From NCBI RefSeq assembly GCF_003989795.1, contig NZ_RZHG01000019.1:248145-312144 (forward strand): a DNA stretch of 64,000 bases, written 5' to 3'. Shown here piece after piece: positions 1 to 10,466 of the stretch. The notes beneath the pieces are model-generated. The model searched no databases and had not been told where the DNA came from. It was given only the letters and a program-made list of their open reading frames with translations. The translations under genes were made by a program, and so were the position numbers. The DNA is from Vreelandella andesensis. GTDB lineage: Bacteria; Pseudomonadota; Gammaproteobacteria; Pseudomonadales; Halomonadaceae. Numbering within the stretch: the stretch's first letter is position 1; every line of letters begins with the position of its first letter.

Positions 1-554
1 ATACGGTGGCAACGCTTCAGGAAGTCGGTTTTAAACAGCCCTTCGGCGGGGCCAACCGGGTCGGTGGAGTCGATAATCAACACGTCGATGCTCTCATCGG
101 CAGCATCGTCTACCCACTTTACGCCATCAGCAAACAGCAGCTCGGCACGGGGGTCGCCGTTAGCTTCCACAAGCGCTGGGAAGAAGTGCTCGGCGGCCTT
201 GGTGACTTCTTCATCGATATCGATTTGGGTCACTTTTTCAACGCCGGGGTGACGCAGCACTTCTTTTAACGTGCCGCAGTCACCACCACCAATGATCACT
301 ACTCGTTTGGGGTCTTGATGGGTGAACAGTGCTGGGTGGGCTATCATTTCGTGATAGAGAAAGTTGTCGCGATCGGTCAACATCACGCAGCCATCTAGCA
401 CCAACAGGTTGCCGTAGGTCTCTGTGGTATACACTTCAAGGTGCTGGTAGGGGCTTTGTACGTCCAGCAGCTTTTCAGAGATTTTCAGCGAGAAAGCGCT
501 GCCGTGGCTATCAAATACTTCGGTAAACCACTGATCGTCGCGTAAATCGCTCAT
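1..554 (-). CDS. speE: Spermidine synthase, N-terminal part (runs off left edge)
   Basis: Transfers the aminopropyl group of decarboxylated SAM to putrescine, giving spermidine, in the cytoplasm. Only the first 184 residues are inside the window. Visible family marks are the glycine-rich nucleotide motif [10 protein letters not shown] (residues 89-98), the acidic strand end QIDID (110-114) and the catalytic/substrate loop [13 protein letters not shown] (162-174). The ATG overlaps the hemE stop codon as ATGA, so the two are probably translationally coupled in one minus-strand transcript. No frameshift is seen in the visible part. Confidence 0.93.
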   Translation of the reverse strand, partial: MSDLRDDQWFTEVFDSHGSAFSLKISEKLLDVQSPYQHLEVYTTETYGNLLVLDGCVMLTDRDNFLYHEMIAHPALFTHQDPKRVVIIGGGDCGTLKEVLRHPGVEKVTQIDIDEEVTKAAEHFFPALVEANGDPRAELLFADGVKWVDDAADESIDVLIIDSTDPVGPAEGLFKTDFLKRCHR

Positions 555-1666
555 GACTTTACTCCTGGGCGCGAGTCGTTCGTTTGGGCCGGAATGCCTT
601 GATGATACTGGGGGCTTAAATCGTGCAGCGCTTCCATAAAGGCGGTGACGTGATCAGGGTTGGTAAACTGGCTGATACCATGGCCCAGGTTAAATACGTG
701 GCCAGGGCCGTGTCCGTAGCTTTCCAGCACGCGTGCGACTTCTGCGCGAATGGCAGAAGGCCGGGCGAACAGCACGTTCGGATCGAGATTGCCTTGCAGC
801 GCCACTTTATGCCCTACCCGTGCGCGGGCATCAGAAAGCTCGGTAGACCAGTCGATGCCTAGTGCATCGGCACCTGCGCAAGCGATATGTTCCAGCCACT
901 GGCCGCCGTTCTTGGTGAACAGAATGACCGGCACGCGACGCCCATCGTGTTCACGAATCAGGCCAGAAACAATTTGCTCCATGTAGCGCAGCGAAAACTC
1001 CAGGTAGGCGGGGGTTGAGAGCGCACCCCCCCAGGTATCAAAAATCTGTACTGCTTGAGCGCCCGCGCGAATTTGCGCGTTTAAGTAGTCGGTTACCGAC
1101 TGTGCCAGGGTATCCAGCAATTGGTGCATGGTGTCTGGCGTATCGTAAAGCATGGTTTTCAGGTGACGAAAATCTTTGCTAGAGCCGCCTTCCACCATGT
1201 AGGTGGCCAACGTCCAGGGGCTCCCTGAAAAGCCAATCAGCGGCATGCGGCCGTTCAGCTCACGGCGAATGGTCGATACCGCACGCATCACATAATCAAG
1301 ATCGCGCTCGGCGTTGGGCACCGTTAACGCCGCCACTTCTTCGGGTGTGCGCACTGTTTTTCTGAATTTAGGGCCTTCGCCGGTTTCGAAATAGAGCCCC
1401 AAGCCCATCGCGTCAGGGATCGTAAGAATATCCGAAAACAGAATCGCGGCGTCGAGCGGGTAGCGCTCAAGGGGCTGTAGCGTGACTTCGCAGGCTAGGT
1501 CATGGTTGCGACACAGGTCCATAAAGCTGCCAGCATCGGCGCGGCTGGCACGGTATTCGGGCAGGTAACGGCCTGCTTGGCGCATCATCCACACCGGAGT
1601 GCGGTCAACGGGCTGGCGAGCCAGCGCGCGAAGAAAACGGTCGTTTTGCAAAGGTGTGGTGGTCAT
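551..1666 (-). CDS. hemE: Uroporphyrinogen decarboxylase
   Basis: Removes the four acetate carboxyls of uroporphyrinogen III to give coproporphyrinogen III in heme synthesis; soluble enzyme. The N-terminal signature [16 protein letters not shown] and the conserved [10 protein letters not shown] segment with its catalytic aspartate are present, and about 371 residues is close to the family length (about 355). An upstream GTG (position 1672) would add two residues, but the ATG at 1666 follows AAGAGCAAG and is preferred. The gene is followed by speE with a 4-base overlap. A 16-bp tandem duplication lies about 45 bases upstream. Confidence 0.95.
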   Translation of the reverse strand: MTTTPLQNDRFLRALARQPVDRTPVWMMRQAGRYLPEYRASRADAGSFMDLCRNHDLACEVTLQPLERYPLDAAILFSDILTIPDAMGLGLYFETGEGPKFRKTVRTPEEVAALTVPNAERDLDYVMRAVSTIRRELNGRMPLIGFSGSPWTLATYMVEGGSSKDFRHLKTMLYDTPDTMHQLLDTLAQSVTDYLNAQIRAGAQAVQIFDTWGGALSTPAYLEFSLRYMEQIVSGLIREHDGRRVPVILFTKNGGQWLEHIACAGADALGIDWSTELSDARARVGHKVALQGNLDPNVLFARPSAIRAEVARVLESYGHGPGHVFNLGHGISQFTNPDHVTAFMEALHDLSPQYHQGIPAQTNDSRPGVKS

Positions 1667-1711
1667 AGACACTTGCTCTTAAGAAATTTGCCCGCATTGT
1701 AGGGGGTCATT

Positions 1712-1743
1712 GTACTTGAAGATAACGGTACTTGAAGATAACT
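1712..1743. repeat. 16-bp tandem duplication upstream of hemE
   Basis: Two adjacent copies of GTACTTGAAGATAAC(G/T) lie between the divergent hemE and ribA genes. This is one of several short tandem duplications at gene boundaries in the window. Confidence 0.85.
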
Positions 1744-1864
1744 GTGCTTAAAAACGTCTCTCCCAGTTGATACCGTGAGGCTGGCGTCGCTTCCTGGTAA
1801 ACTATCTTCTTATTTTGCCAACACCGGTGGGGTTAGCTGGTTTGGTTAATCAACGAGGTAACCT

Positions 1865-2500
1865 GTGACCATTCGTTTCATTGCCGCTTCCCGGCTGCCC
1901 ACACCTTGGGCCACATTCACCATGCACGGTTTCGAAGACGAAGCCACGGGTAAAGATCATATCGCCTTAACGCTGGGCGATGTGAGCGGCGGCGAGCCGG
2001 TATTGGGGCGCGTGCATTCCGAATGTTTAACTGGTGATGCCTTGTTCTCAATGCGTTGCGACTGCGGCTATCAGTTGCAGGAAGCGCTCAAGCGGATTGC
2101 GGAAGAAGGGCGTGGTGTGCTGTTTTATCTGCGTCAGGAAGGGCGAGGTATCGGGCTGCTCAATAAAATTCGCGCGTACCATTTGCAAGATCAAGGCGCC
2201 GATACGGTTGAAGCCAATGAGCAGCTTGGTTTTGGCGCAGACATGCGTCGTTATGACCTGTGCGTGCCAATGCTCAACCACTTGGGTATCACGGCGTTAA
2301 AGCTGATGACCAATAACCCGCGTAAGGTGGATGCCTTAACCCGCGATGGGGTGAAAGTGGTTGAGCGCTTGCCCATTACAACGGGCTTGAACCCGCACAA
2401 CGAACACTACCTTTCAACCAAAGCGGGCAAACTTGGTCATATGATGGCGCTGGATGACTTTACCCAAGCCAGCGATGTCGATATTGAACGCAAAGGATGA
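1865..2500 (+). CDS. ribA: GTP cyclohydrolase II
   Basis: Opens the imidazole ring of GTP to start riboflavin synthesis. The zinc ligands C54, C65 and C67 fall in [17 protein letters not shown], at the spacing of the E. coli enzyme. They are followed by the GTP-binding RQEGRGIGL segment and the conserved TNNPRK motif. The start is GTG, chosen because GAGGTAACCT sits just upstream and the reading begins in the usual family position. The protein has 211 residues against about 196 in E. coli. It stands alone rather than fused to RibB, and is transcribed divergently from hemE. Confidence 0.95.
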   Translation: MTIRFIAASRLPTPWATFTMHGFEDEATGKDHIALTLGDVSGGEPVLGRVHSECLTGDALFSMRCDCGYQLQEALKRIAEEGRGVLFYLRQEGRGIGLLNKIRAYHLQDQGADTVEANEQLGFGADMRRYDLCVPMLNHLGITALKLMTNNPRKVDALTRDGVKVVERLPITTGLNPHNEHYLSTKAGKLGHMMALDDFTQASDVDIERKG

Positions 2501-2503
2501 TAA

Positions 2504-2579
2504 TTAACGTAAAGCATGATGGTAAACGTAAAGCATGATGGTAAACGTAAAGCATGATGGTGAACGTCAAGTATGATGG
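2504..2579 (+). repeat. Four tandem copies of a 19-bp unit between ribA and hlyIII
   Basis: The unit TAAACGTAAAGCATGATGG repeats at 2504, 2523, 2542 and 2561; the outer copies are diverged. The array begins four bases after the ribA stop. Each copy carries an ATG, which makes apparent upstream starts for hlyIII that are probably not used. Confidence 0.92.
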
Positions 2580-2610
2580 CGAGCGGGGAAGTTGCCAGGA
2601 GTGCCCCAAG

Positions 2611-3309
2611 ATGAAAGGCGAAGATGAAAAACAGCGTGACGTGCTGACTCAAGAACAAAGCGAGTTCAGCATTATCGAAGAGTGGTTACACAGTATTACC
2701 CACGGGGTTGGTGCTGTGCTCAGCCTGATCGGCATGGTCGTGCTGCTGGTCGTTGCGAGCTTAGCTGCCCATATTGACCCTTGGAAAATTGTCAGCCTAA
2801 GCCTGTACGGGACCACGCTAGTCCTGCTTTATACCGCCTCGACCTTCTATCACGGCATTTCTCATCGGCGCTGGAAACAACGCTTTCAAATGCTTGACCA
2901 CTGCGCGATTTACTTACTTATCGCGGGCACTTACACGCCTTTTCTGCTCGTTAATATGCGCGGCACCACGGGCTGGGCTTTATTTACCGCTGTGTGGTCG
3001 CTAGCGCTGGTGGGGATTGGCTGCAAACTGCTTTGGCCACAGCGCTTTGAGTTACTACGCGTAGTTATCTATCTACTCATGGGCTGGATGATCGTGCTGG
3101 CCTCTAGAGAGATGGCGGCCAGCCTATCGGTGACCGGCATCACCCTGCTTGCTGCTGGTGGAATCATCTACACGCTAGGCGTTGTCTTCTACGCCGTGCG
3201 TGCCATCCCCTACAACCACGCTATATGGCATTTGTTTGTGATTGCCGGAAGTGTCTGTCACTACTTTGCCGTCTACAGCGCTGTTCTGCCCCATGGGGCA
3301 GTCACTTAG
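2611..3309 (+). CDS. Hemolysin III / YqfA-type membrane protein (PAQR superfamily)
   Basis: A 232-residue integral membrane protein of the hemolysin III (HlyIII/YqfA) family with about seven hydrophobic segments. Family marks are the early EEWLHSITHGVGAVLS histidine, STFYHG in the middle, DHCAIYLLIAGTYTPF, and the histidine-bearing end IWHLFVIAGSVCHYFAVY; these resemble the PAQR metal-site residues. The role in bacteria is poorly defined and haemolysis should not be assumed. The ATG at 2611 is chosen because AGGAG lies nine bases upstream; longer readings would start inside the 19-bp repeat array. The 3' end overlaps the convergent GST gene by 8 bases. Confidence 0.88.
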   Translation: MKGEDEKQRDVLTQEQSEFSIIEEWLHSITHGVGAVLSLIGMVVLLVVASLAAHIDPWKIVSLSLYGTTLVLLYTASTFYHGISHRRWKQRFQMLDHCAIYLLIAGTYTPFLLVNMRGTTGWALFTAVWSLALVGIGCKLLWPQRFELLRVVIYLLMGWMIVLASREMAASLSVTGITLLAAGGIIYTLGVVFYAVRAIPYNHAIWHLFVIAGSVCHYFAVYSAVLPHGAVT

Positions 3310-3928
3310 CATCAGCTGCCGCTTGCTCTTTTTCCATGGCGCGGGCTATTGCGGGGCGCTGCATATGGTGTTTGCTGTAGGTTTTAAGTGATTCTGGCAG
3401 GCGGTGCTTCATGCTGGCTGCCCACGTTAAGGTATGGGTAAGAAATATATCCGCCAGCGTGAAGGTATCGCCGACTAATGTTTCCTGACCCTGGTAGCGG
3501 CGCTCAAGCGCTTGCAACGCACGCTGGAATTCCCACGCAGCGGTAGGTAGTACTGCAGGCACGCGCTTATCTTGGGGGAGCGCGAATTTATGTTTGGCCT
3601 GAAGCCACAGTGGTTGCTCGACTTCGGTGACAATAAAGCTCAGCCATTGGTCGACCCGCGCTCGCTCAGCGGCGCTTTCAGGCAGCAGGCTGCCATCACC
3701 GTACTGTTCGGCCAGATAGCGGCAGATAGGCGCCGATTCAAACAACGTTAGCTCGCCATCTTCCATCACGGGCACCTTGCCGTCTGGATGGCGGGCTAGG
3801 TGCTCAGCAGTTTGTCCTTCGCACTTATCCAGCGCTACATGCTGGCAGCGGTATTCTAGGCCAAGCTCTTCAAGGGTCCAAGCGACTCGCAGTGAGCGGG
3901 AGTTGGGATAGCTGTAGTGCGTAATCAT
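3302..3928 (-). CDS. Glutathione S-transferase family protein
   Basis: A cytosolic GST-fold protein of 208 residues: N-terminal thioredoxin-like domain (about 1-78) with the cis-proline GKVPVMEDG and the ESAPICRYLA glutathione-binding segment, then an all-alpha C-terminal domain with GDTFTLADIFLTH. The N-terminal SRSLRVAWTLEELG looks like the family catalytic region with serine. The substrate cannot be told from sequence. It is transcribed toward hlyIII with an 8-base tail overlap and lies next to djlA on the same strand. Confidence 0.88.
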   Translation of the reverse strand: MITHYSYPNSRSLRVAWTLEELGLEYRCQHVALDKCEGQTAEHLARHPDGKVPVMEDGELTLFESAPICRYLAEQYGDGSLLPESAAERARVDQWLSFIVTEVEQPLWLQAKHKFALPQDKRVPAVLPTAAWEFQRALQALERRYQGQETLVGDTFTLADIFLTHTLTWAASMKHRLPESLKTYSKHHMQRPAIARAMEKEQAAADAK

Positions 3929-3992
3929 GAGGCGGCTCCTAAGTAGCGCGGTGAGACGTTACTTTAGCGAGTGCTTAGAAGCCTGTCACTGG

Positions 3993-4754
3993 CTACTGGC
4001 CCCGAGCGCTGCGTATGCGTTCGTAAGCGTTGCCGATTTCGCTGGTGCGCGCCTGGGCCACTTCACGCATACTTTCTGGCAGCCCTTTACCCGCCAGTTT
4101 ATCTGGGTGATTTTGGCTCATCAGGCGGCGGTACGCTTTCTTGATGTCTGCATCATTGGCATCTTCGCTCACCCCAAGTACGCGATAAGCATCTTTTAGC
4201 GCTTCTTCGCTGGAACCTTGTGAATTCGCGGCAGCACCGTGAAGCATGGCTTCGATCTGCTGCACTTCGGCATCGCTACAGCCAACCCCGCGCGCTACGC
4301 GCAGAATCATCTCGTGCTCTTCAGGGTGAAGCACGCCGTCGGCAGCAATGGCGGTTAACTGAACCTGCAAAAACACCTGGCGTAAAATCGGCTGGCGTTG
4401 AGTCAGCCGATTAACGTTGGCCAGCTCTGCATCTAGGTTGAAGTCGTCGGCGCGACCGCGCTCAAAGGCAGCTCGCGCTTTGGCACGCTGTTCGCCTTGA
4501 AGGCGCATTTGGTCAAACAGCTTTTCGGCTACGCCAAGCTCGCCATCGGTGACTTTACCGTCGGCTTGGCACAAGCAGCCCATTACCGAGAAGATCGATT
4601 CTAGAAAGCCTTCTTGGATTTGTGTGCGGGCAGCGTTTAAGCGGCGGCTAATCCGCCGTGCCAGCCACCAGCCCAACCCGCCGCCCACCAGCAGGCCAAT
4701 GGGGCCGCCGAAAGCAAGGCCAATCAGGCCAAACAGAATAATCAAAAATAGCAT
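3993..4754 (-). CDS. djlA: DjlA-like membrane-anchored DnaJ co-chaperone
   Basis: A 253-residue protein with an N-terminal glycine-rich membrane anchor (about 2-32), a central TerB-like helical domain (about 50-170; FSVMGCLCQADGKVT and AADGVLHPEEHEM repeats) and a C-terminal J domain (about 185-253) carrying the HPD tripeptide in SQNHPDKLAGKG. This is the domain order of DjlA, which stimulates DnaK ATPase at the inner membrane. It lies just downstream of dxs on the same strand. Confidence 0.9.
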   Translation of the reverse strand: MLFLIILFGLIGLAFGGPIGLLVGGGLGWWLARRISRRLNAARTQIQEGFLESIFSVMGCLCQADGKVTDGELGVAEKLFDQMRLQGEQRAKARAAFERGRADDFNLDAELANVNRLTQRQPILRQVFLQVQLTAIAADGVLHPEEHEMILRVARGVGCSDAEVQQIEAMLHGAAANSQGSSEEALKDAYRVLGVSEDANDADIKKAYRRLMSQNHPDKLAGKGLPESMREVAQARTSEIGNAYERIRSARGQ

Positions 4755-4783
4755 GGTGTTCTCAACCGTTTAAAAATTAAAAG

Positions 4784-6709
4784 TTACGGGAGGCGTGCGC
4801 GAATAGCGCGCTCGATACCGTCGGCATCCAGGCCGCAGTCGCGTAGCAACTCCGCGGGAGAGCCGTGTTCAACAAAAGTATCAGGTAGGCCTAAATTGAG
4901 CACTTCGATTTGTACGCCTTCAGCGTGCAGTAGCTCGTTCACCGCACTGCCTGCGCCACCAGCAATCACATTCTCTTCTAGAGTGACCAGCAGCTCGTGT
5001 TCATCAGCGGCATGCAACACGGTGTCTCTGTCCAGCGGCTTAATAGAACGCATGTTGATATGCGTCGCATTGAGCTTTTCTGCGACCACTGCGGCGGCGC
5101 TGTTAACGCTACCAAACGCTAGCAATGCAATGCGTACACCTTCACTGCCAGCATCGCGGCGTACCTGTGCCTGGCCAATCGGTAGTGGCTCTAGGTGCTC
5201 AGGGATGTCTACGCCGGGGCCTGTGCCTCGCGGGTAGCGAACCGCTGCAGGGCCTGGGTGATGGTAGGCAGCGCTTAGCATGGCGCGGCATTCTGCTTCG
5301 TCAGCAGGGGCTAAAATCACCATGCCAGGAATGCAGCGTAAAAACGATAAATCCATGCTGCCGTGGTGCGTTGGGCCGTCTTCACCCACCAGGCCTGCGC
5401 GATCAATCGCAAACGTCACGTCTAGATTCTGGACGGACACATCGTGAATGAGCTGGTCGTAACCGCGTTGCAAGAACGTGGAATAAATCGCCACGACAGG
5501 CTTCATGTGTTCGCAGGCCATGCCTGCGGCAAGCGTCACGGCATGCTGCTCGGCGATCGCGACATCAAAATAACGCTCGGGGTACTGTTGGGAGAAGCGA
5601 ATCAAATCCGAGCCTTCACCCATGGCCGGGGTAATTCCCATTAGCCTTGAGTCGGTGGCCGCCATATCGCACAGCCAGTCGCCAAACACGTTGCAGTACT
5701 TTTTCTTAGCCGCCACCTTAGCTGCTATCGGTGGTTTCACCAGTGGCGCATTGGCAGTGGTGTTGGGCTTTTCCAGTTTGGTAATCGCGTGATAGCCAAT
5801 CTGGTCAGCCTCGGCGGGCAGAAAGCCTTTCCCCTTGACCGTTTTGATATGTAAAAACTGCGGGCCATCTTGATCGCGCAGATTGCGCAGCGTTGTAGTC
5901 AACGCTTCCAAGTCGTGGCCATCAATGGGGCCGATATAGTTAAATCCCATTTCTTCAAACAGCGTGGCAGGGCTCACCATGCCTTTCATGTGCTCTTCGG
6001 TACGCTTGGCAAGTTCAAGTGCGCCCGGTAGATGGGACAGTACTTTTTTGCCCTCCTCACGCATCTTCAGGAAAGGCTTGCTGGACAGCACTCGGGCGAG
6101 ATAGGTGGCGATACCACCCACGTTTTCCGAAATCGACATTTCATTGTCGTTTAGCACCACCAGCAGGTTGGCGTTTACGTGGCCCGCATGGGCCAGCGCT
6201 TCAAACGCCATTCCCGCCGTGAGTGCGCCGTCACCAATAATGGCACACACGTGACGAGGGTCGTTTTGCGCCTGGGCGGCTAGCGCCATCCCCAGGGCTG
6301 CTGAAATTGATGTACTGGAGTGACCTACCCCGAAGGTGTCGTATTCGGATTCAGCACGACGGGGAAACGCCGCTAAGCCGCCATGCTGGCGAATGCTGAG
6401 TATCGCTTCGCGACGCCCAGTTAATATTTTATGCGGGTAAGCTTGGTGGCCTACATCCCAGACCAAACGGTCTTTGGGCGTATGGAACGCGTGATGCAAG
6501 GCTACGGTAAGCTCCACCACGCCCAAACCTGCGCCGAAGTGGCCGCCCGTCACACCTACGCTATATAACAAGTAGGCACGCAGTTCGTCAGCCAACTGGG
6601 CAAGCTGACTAGCATTCATGGCCCGTAGCGCAGCGGGATGATCAAAAGAGTCGAGCAGCGGCGTTACCGGGCGCTCGCGGGGAATCTCGTCGAACAGCTT
6701 CATAGGCAT
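4784..6709 (-). CDS. dxs: 1-deoxy-D-xylulose-5-phosphate synthase
   Basis: A thiamine-diphosphate enzyme joining pyruvate and glyceraldehyde 3-phosphate, the first step of the MEP isoprenoid pathway. At about 641 residues it has the normal length. Visible are the [16 protein letters not shown] segment, the ThDP motif [13 protein letters not shown]...NDNEMSIS, the catalytic glutamate region [13 protein letters not shown], and a C-terminal transketolase-like domain. It follows ispA and xseB in the same direction, so precursor synthesis and chain elongation share one transcript. The start is uncertain: a 14-bp duplication at 6701-6728 creates several in-frame and out-of-frame ATGs and no good Shine-Dalgarno is visible. 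Confidence 0.95.
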   Translation of the reverse strand: MPMKLFDEIPRERPVTPLLDSFDHPAALRAMNASQLAQLADELRAYLLYSVGVTGGHFGAGLGVVELTVALHHAFHTPKDRLVWDVGHQAYPHKILTGRREAILSIRQHGGLAAFPRRAESEYDTFGVGHSSTSISAALGMALAAQAQNDPRHVCAIIGDGALTAGMAFEALAHAGHVNANLLVVLNDNEMSISENVGGIATYLARVLSSKPFLKMREEGKKVLSHLPGALELAKRTEEHMKGMVSPATLFEEMGFNYIGPIDGHDLEALTTTLRNLRDQDGPQFLHIKTVKGKGFLPAEADQIGYHAITKLEKPNTTANAPLVKPPIAAKVAAKKKYCNVFGDWLCDMAATDSRLMGITPAMGEGSDLIRFSQQYPERYFDVAIAEQHAVTLAAGMACEHMKPVVAIYSTFLQRGYDQLIHDVSVQNLDVTFAIDRAGLVGEDGPTHHGSMDLSFLRCIPGMVILAPADEAECRAMLSAAYHHPGPAAVRYPRGTGPGVDIPEHLEPLPIGQAQVRRDAGSEGVRIALLAFGSVNSAAAVVAEKLNATHINMRSIKPLDRDTVLHAADEHELLVTLEENVIAGGAGSAVNELLHAEGVQIEVLNLGLPDTFVEHGSPAELLRDCGLDADGIERAIRARLP

Positions 6710-6728
6710 GTTTTCATAGGCATGTTTT
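6701..6728. repeat. 14-bp tandem duplication over the dxs start
   Basis: Two copies of CATAGGCATGTTTT lie head to tail across the dxs initiation region. On the minus strand each copy supplies ATG codons, making the start of dxs ambiguous. Confidence 0.88.
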
Positions 6729-6753
6729 CATGGTCGTCGTTCATCGACATCGT

Positions 6754-7650
6754 TTAGTGGTCGCGCTCGATCATGTAGTGGGCAAGATCGGCCAGCGGTG
6801 CGGCTTGCTCGCCAAGCGGGGCGAGGGCGGCAATGGCCTCTTCCATCAGCGTGTTTGCTTTAAGCTGCGCGCCGGAAAGCCCCAGCAAGCTGGGATAAGT
6901 CGGCTTGGCACGAGCGGCATCAGCGCCGGAGATTTTGCCTAGCGTGACGGTATCGCCCGTTACATCAAGGACATCATCGTGAATCTGAAAGGCTAGACCA
7001 ATGGCGCGGGCGTAGCGAATCAGCGCGGCAAGCCGAGGGTCGTTTTCATCTGCTGCGACTAACCCGCCTAAACGCACGGCGGCTACAATCAGCGCACCGG
7101 TTTTATGGGCATGCATGTGAGCCAGGGCGTCTACATCGGGGTGGCCACCCACGGCAGCTAAGTCTAGTGCCTGGCCGGCGACCATTCCCGAACGACCAGC
7201 GGCCACCGCCAGCGTAGTGATCATGCTGCCAAGCCGTGGATGCGGTTGGCTGGCGAGTACTTCAAAGGCCAGTGCTTGTAGCGCGTCTCCTGCTAAAATC
7301 GCGGTGGCTTCATCGAAGGCTTTGTGCACCGTAGGTTGGCCGCGACGTAGGTCGTCATCATCCATGGCAGGTAGATCGTCGTGAATCAACGAGTACGCAT
7401 GGATTAGCTCAATCGCTGCTGCGGGAGCGTCTAAGGCGTCTTCCTTCGCACCTAACGCTTTGCCTGCGAGATATACCAGCAGCGGCCGCAGACGTTTACC
7501 GCCTACCAACAAGCCGTGGCGCATGGCGGCTTCAAGTCGCGGTGCAGCGGCTGGCTGGGTATCAAATAAAGCTGACAGCGTGGCATCTACCCGCGTGTTG
7601 CTCGCGTGACGCAGCGTCGCCAACTGAGAAGCATCAGTAGTCGTTACCAC
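6754..7650 (-). CDS. ispA: Farnesyl diphosphate synthase (polyprenyl synthetase)
   Basis: Condenses IPP with DMAPP and GPP to farnesyl diphosphate. Both aspartate-rich motifs are intact: the first, DDLPAMD, at residues 91-97 and the second, DDVLD, at 225-229; GGKRLRP (50-56) binds the diphosphate. The length, 298 residues, is normal for bacterial IspA. Its start overlaps the xseB stop by 7 bases and dxs follows, the classical xseB-ispA-dxs arrangement. Confidence 0.95.
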   Translation of the reverse strand: MVTTTDASQLATLRHASNTRVDATLSALFDTQPAAAPRLEAAMRHGLLVGGKRLRPLLVYLAGKALGAKEDALDAPAAAIELIHAYSLIHDDLPAMDDDDLRRGQPTVHKAFDEATAILAGDALQALAFEVLASQPHPRLGSMITTLAVAAGRSGMVAGQALDLAAVGGHPDVDALAHMHAHKTGALIVAAVRLGGLVAADENDPRLAALIRYARAIGLAFQIHDDVLDVTGDTVTLGKISGADAARAKPTYPSLLGLSGAQLKANTLMEEAIAALAPLGEQAAPLADLAHYMIERDH

Positions 7651-7958
7651 GGCGGCGTTTCCTCGTTGTCGCTGCTGTCTTCGCTGTCGCTGCTGTTGTC
7701 GAGAGTGTTTGTCATGCCTGAATTACTCGCAAACGAGGTGACTTTCAACTTGCCGTCTTGATCCTCGCTTAAGGCACGGACTTTCAACTCAGCACTATCA
7801 AGACGTTGCTGGGCGTCGCGGGTAAGTCGTACGCCTTGTTCAAACGCGGTCAGCGCGTCCTCCAATGAGAGTTCGCCAGACTCAAGGCGTTCCACAATGG
7901 TTTCAAGCTGTAAAACCGTTGCGGCAAAATCTTGCGTGGGAGGAATGTTGTCGCTCAT
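7644..7958 (-). CDS. xseB: Exodeoxyribonuclease VII small subunit
   Basis: A 104-residue protein whose first 70 residues match the XseB helical hairpin, including [26 protein letters not shown] in two parts and the [11 protein letters not shown] segment. With XseA it forms ExoVII, which degrades single-stranded DNA. The last 30 residues are an acidic, serine-rich tail ([13 protein letters not shown]) longer than in E. coli (80 residues). It is the first gene of the xseB-ispA-dxs unit. Confidence 0.92.
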   Translation of the reverse strand: MSDNIPPTQDFAATVLQLETIVERLESGELSLEDALTAFEQGVRLTRDAQQRLDSAELKVRALSEDQDGKLKVTSFASNSGMTNTLDNSSDSEDSSDNEETPPW

Positions 7959-8239
7959 TGGGTAATGCCTACCGTTTTGCTGGCGCCTTGACGCTGTTTA
8001 AGGGCAGCGAATGTGGCTATAGCCGAGTTATCAGAAATAGACGCCCAGTATACACCGAGCTAAGGGGGTGGCGTCTGCCCTCATCCCTGGTCAATTCTGC
8101 TACTTGCGTCTGGTTCATCTTGTAAACGTCCACTTTTATCATCTCAAGGCGCCGAGAGCGATAATGATTGTGCTACCATATGGCCCTTCCGTGAACCGAT
8201 ACACGGCGCATGTCGCCGACCATAGAGGTTGATTCAGTC

Positions 8240-9484
8240 ATGGCCAAAACGTCTCTGGACAAGAGCAAAATCAAGATCCTGCTGCTTGAGGGCGTCCACC
8301 AAAGCGCGGTGGACAACTTTCACAATGCAGGTTACGAGAACATCGAGCACCTGCCGACATCGCTAGATGAAGCGTCGCTGATCGAAAAGATTCGTGATGT
8401 TCACTTCATTGGCATTCGTTCGCGTACGCAGCTCAATGAGCGCGTATTTGACGCGGCAGAAAAGCTGGTGGGCGTTGGCTGTTTCTGTATCGGAACGAAT
8501 CAAGTTGATTTAACGGCGGCTCTTAAGCGTGGCATCGCGGTATTTAACGCGCCTTACTCTAATACCCGCTCGGTCGCAGAGTTGGTGCTGGCGGAAGCCA
8601 TCATGCTGCTACGCGGTATTCCCGAGAAGAACGCTCGCGCCCACCAAGGCGGCTGGCTGAAATCGGCGAAAAACTCCCACGAGGCGCGGGGCAAAACCCT
8701 AGGCATCGTTGGTTACGGTAGCATCGGCGCGCAGCTCTCGGTTTTGGCTGAGTCACTTGGCTTTAACGTCATTTATTACGATGTGATTACTAAGCTAGGC
8801 ATGGGTAACGCGAGTCAGGTAGCGAGTCTTGAGCAGCTGTTGGCGCGCGCTGATGTAGTCAGCCTACACGTTCCTGACTTACCTGCTACTCGCTGGATGA
8901 TAGGCGAGAAAGAGATCGCGGTTATGAAGCAGGGTGCCATCTTGATTAATGCCGCCCGCGGCAGCGTTGTTGAGCTTGAACCATTGGCAGAAGCGATTAA
9001 GGCTGGCAAGCTTAACGGTGCCGCCATTGACGTCTTCCCGGTAGAGCCGAAAGGTAACAATGAAGAGTTCCAAAGCCCGCTACGTGGCCTGGAAAACGTG
9101 ATTCTTACGCCACATATCGGCGGTTCTACCCTGGAAGCTCAGGAGAATATCGGTATTGAAGTGACGGAAAAACTGATCACCTATTCGGATAATGGTACCA
9201 CGGTTACCTCGGTTAACTTCCCAGAAGTAGCGCTGCCTGCCCACCCGGATAAGCATCGTTTGCTGCATATTCATGACAACGTGCCCGGCGTGCTATCGCA
9301 GATTAACCGCGTACTGTCTGAAAACGGCATCAATATTTCAGGCCAGTATCTACAAACCAATGAAGAAGTGGGCTACGTGGTGATTGATGTCGATAAAGCC
9401 TACGGCCCGCAGGCACTAGAAGCATTAAAGCAAGTGGAGCACACACTGAAAATTCGCGTGCTTTACTCGGCGCATAACAGCTAA
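8240..9484 (+). CDS. serA: D-3-phosphoglycerate dehydrogenase
   Basis: Catalyses the first step of serine synthesis, oxidising 3-phosphoglycerate with NAD. The ATG at 8240 (MAKTSLDKSKIK) matches the E. coli start pattern and follows AGAGG, so an in-frame ATG 30 bases upstream is not used. Visible are the NAD-binding GIVGYGSIGAQ, the catalytic arginine in NAARGSVVE, the EP segment DVFPVEP, the catalytic histidine in LTPHIGGST, and a C-terminal ACT domain (about 340-414) that gives serine feedback. A strong terminator follows. Confidence 0.96.
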   Translation: MAKTSLDKSKIKILLLEGVHQSAVDNFHNAGYENIEHLPTSLDEASLIEKIRDVHFIGIRSRTQLNERVFDAAEKLVGVGCFCIGTNQVDLTAALKRGIAVFNAPYSNTRSVAELVLAEAIMLLRGIPEKNARAHQGGWLKSAKNSHEARGKTLGIVGYGSIGAQLSVLAESLGFNVIYYDVITKLGMGNASQVASLEQLLARADVVSLHVPDLPATRWMIGEKEIAVMKQGAILINAARGSVVELEPLAEAIKAGKLNGAAIDVFPVEPKGNNEEFQSPLRGLENVILTPHIGGSTLEAQENIGIEVTEKLITYSDNGTTVTSVNFPEVALPAHPDKHRLLHIHDNVPGVLSQINRVLSENGINISGQYLQTNEEVGYVVIDVDKAYGPQALEALKQVEHTLKIRVLYSAHNS

Positions 9485-9508
9485 TCACTGTTGTCAGCGT
9501 GATCCATT

Positions 9509-9535
9509 AAAACGGCCCCTTTTTGGGGCCGTTTT
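9509..9535. terminator. Bidirectional terminator between serA and the pirin gene
   Basis: An 11-bp perfect stem (AAAACGGCCCC / GGGGCCGTTTT) with a 5-T loop, between convergent genes. The A/T ends give a U-run on either strand. Confidence 0.9.
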
Positions 9536-9552
9536 GCGATTCAATGACTGGT

Positions 9553-10242
9553 TTAAGCCAAGTCAAACAGCAGTACTTCAGCCGCTTGGCCACCGGTAAC
9601 GTCGAATGTCTCGCCCGATTGAAATGCCGCAGCATCTCCTGCGCTAAGAGTTTCACCGTTAACGTCGACCGAGCCTTTCACGACATGTAGCCAGGTATAG
9701 CGTGAAGGCGGCAAGGTCGCCTGTTCGCCAGCATCGAACAAGCCGGCGTAAAGATTGACGTCCTGATTGATGCTTACTGACCCCTCGCGACCTTCTTGAG
9801 ACGCGACCAAACGCCACTGGCCTTGGCGTTCAGCAGTAGGAAAGGCTTTCTGCTCATAGCCAGGGGCAATCCCCCGCTTGGCAGGTTCGATCCAAATCTG
9901 TAGGAAATGCAGCCCGTTCTCTTTTGAGGGGTTGAACTCGCTGTGCACCACGCCAGTGCCTGCAGACATGCGCTGTAAGTCGCCTGGGCGCGCGACTTTA
10001 CCGTTACCCATATTATCGCGATGCTCAATTTCTCCCTCTAATACATAAGAGAGAATCTCCATATCCCGATGGGGGTGAGCGCCAAAACCATTACCGGGCG
10101 TTACTCGGTCTTCGTTGATGACCCGCAGCGCTCGGAACCCCATATGATTGGGGTCTACATAGTTGGCGAACGAGAACGTGTGGTAAGAGCGTAGCCAGCC
10201 ATGGTCGGCGTAGCCTCGCTCGTTAGAACGACGGATTTGCAT
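9553..10242 (-). CDS. Pirin family protein (YhhW-like)
   Basis: A two-cupin pirin protein of about 229 residues. The metal-binding cluster appears as GFGAHPHRDMEI with histidines, followed by GEIEHRDNMGN and HSEFNPS; the C-terminal cupin is degenerate. Bacterial YhhW has quercetinase activity in vitro; the physiological role is unsettled. The ATG at 10242 (MQIRRSNERG) is preferred over the in-frame 10263 start because GGAG lies 6 bases upstream. Confidence 0.9.
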   Translation of the reverse strand: MQIRRSNERGYADHGWLRSYHTFSFANYVDPNHMGFRALRVINEDRVTPGNGFGAHPHRDMEILSYVLEGEIEHRDNMGNGKVARPGDLQRMSAGTGVVHSEFNPSKENGLHFLQIWIEPAKRGIAPGYEQKAFPTAERQGQWRLVASQEGREGSVSINQDVNLYAGLFDAGEQATLPPSRYTWLHVVKGSVDVNGETLSAGDAAAFQSGETFDVTGGQAAEVLLFDLA

Positions 10243-10466
10243 GGTGTACTCCGAAAACGTCATTAAGAATACCTATTAATATACGCCCGCTAGCCTAAAT
10301 AGTGGGGTGAAGCTTTTTAGATGGTTAGATCGAATAAATCGATGATTGGCCAGCGGGCCCCTAGCTAGCGGCAGATAGAGCAGCACTTTGCATGAATTGT
10401 TTGTTAAACTGTGCGCGCTTATTTACCCGGTCCGCCCTTTGCGAGGGCGACTACCAGGAGTTTTGT

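Noticed and set aside
2554-2610. Extended N-terminus of the hemolysin III protein
   Set aside because: Those codons lie in the 19-bp repeat array and lack a ribosome site; the ATG at 2611 has AGGAG.
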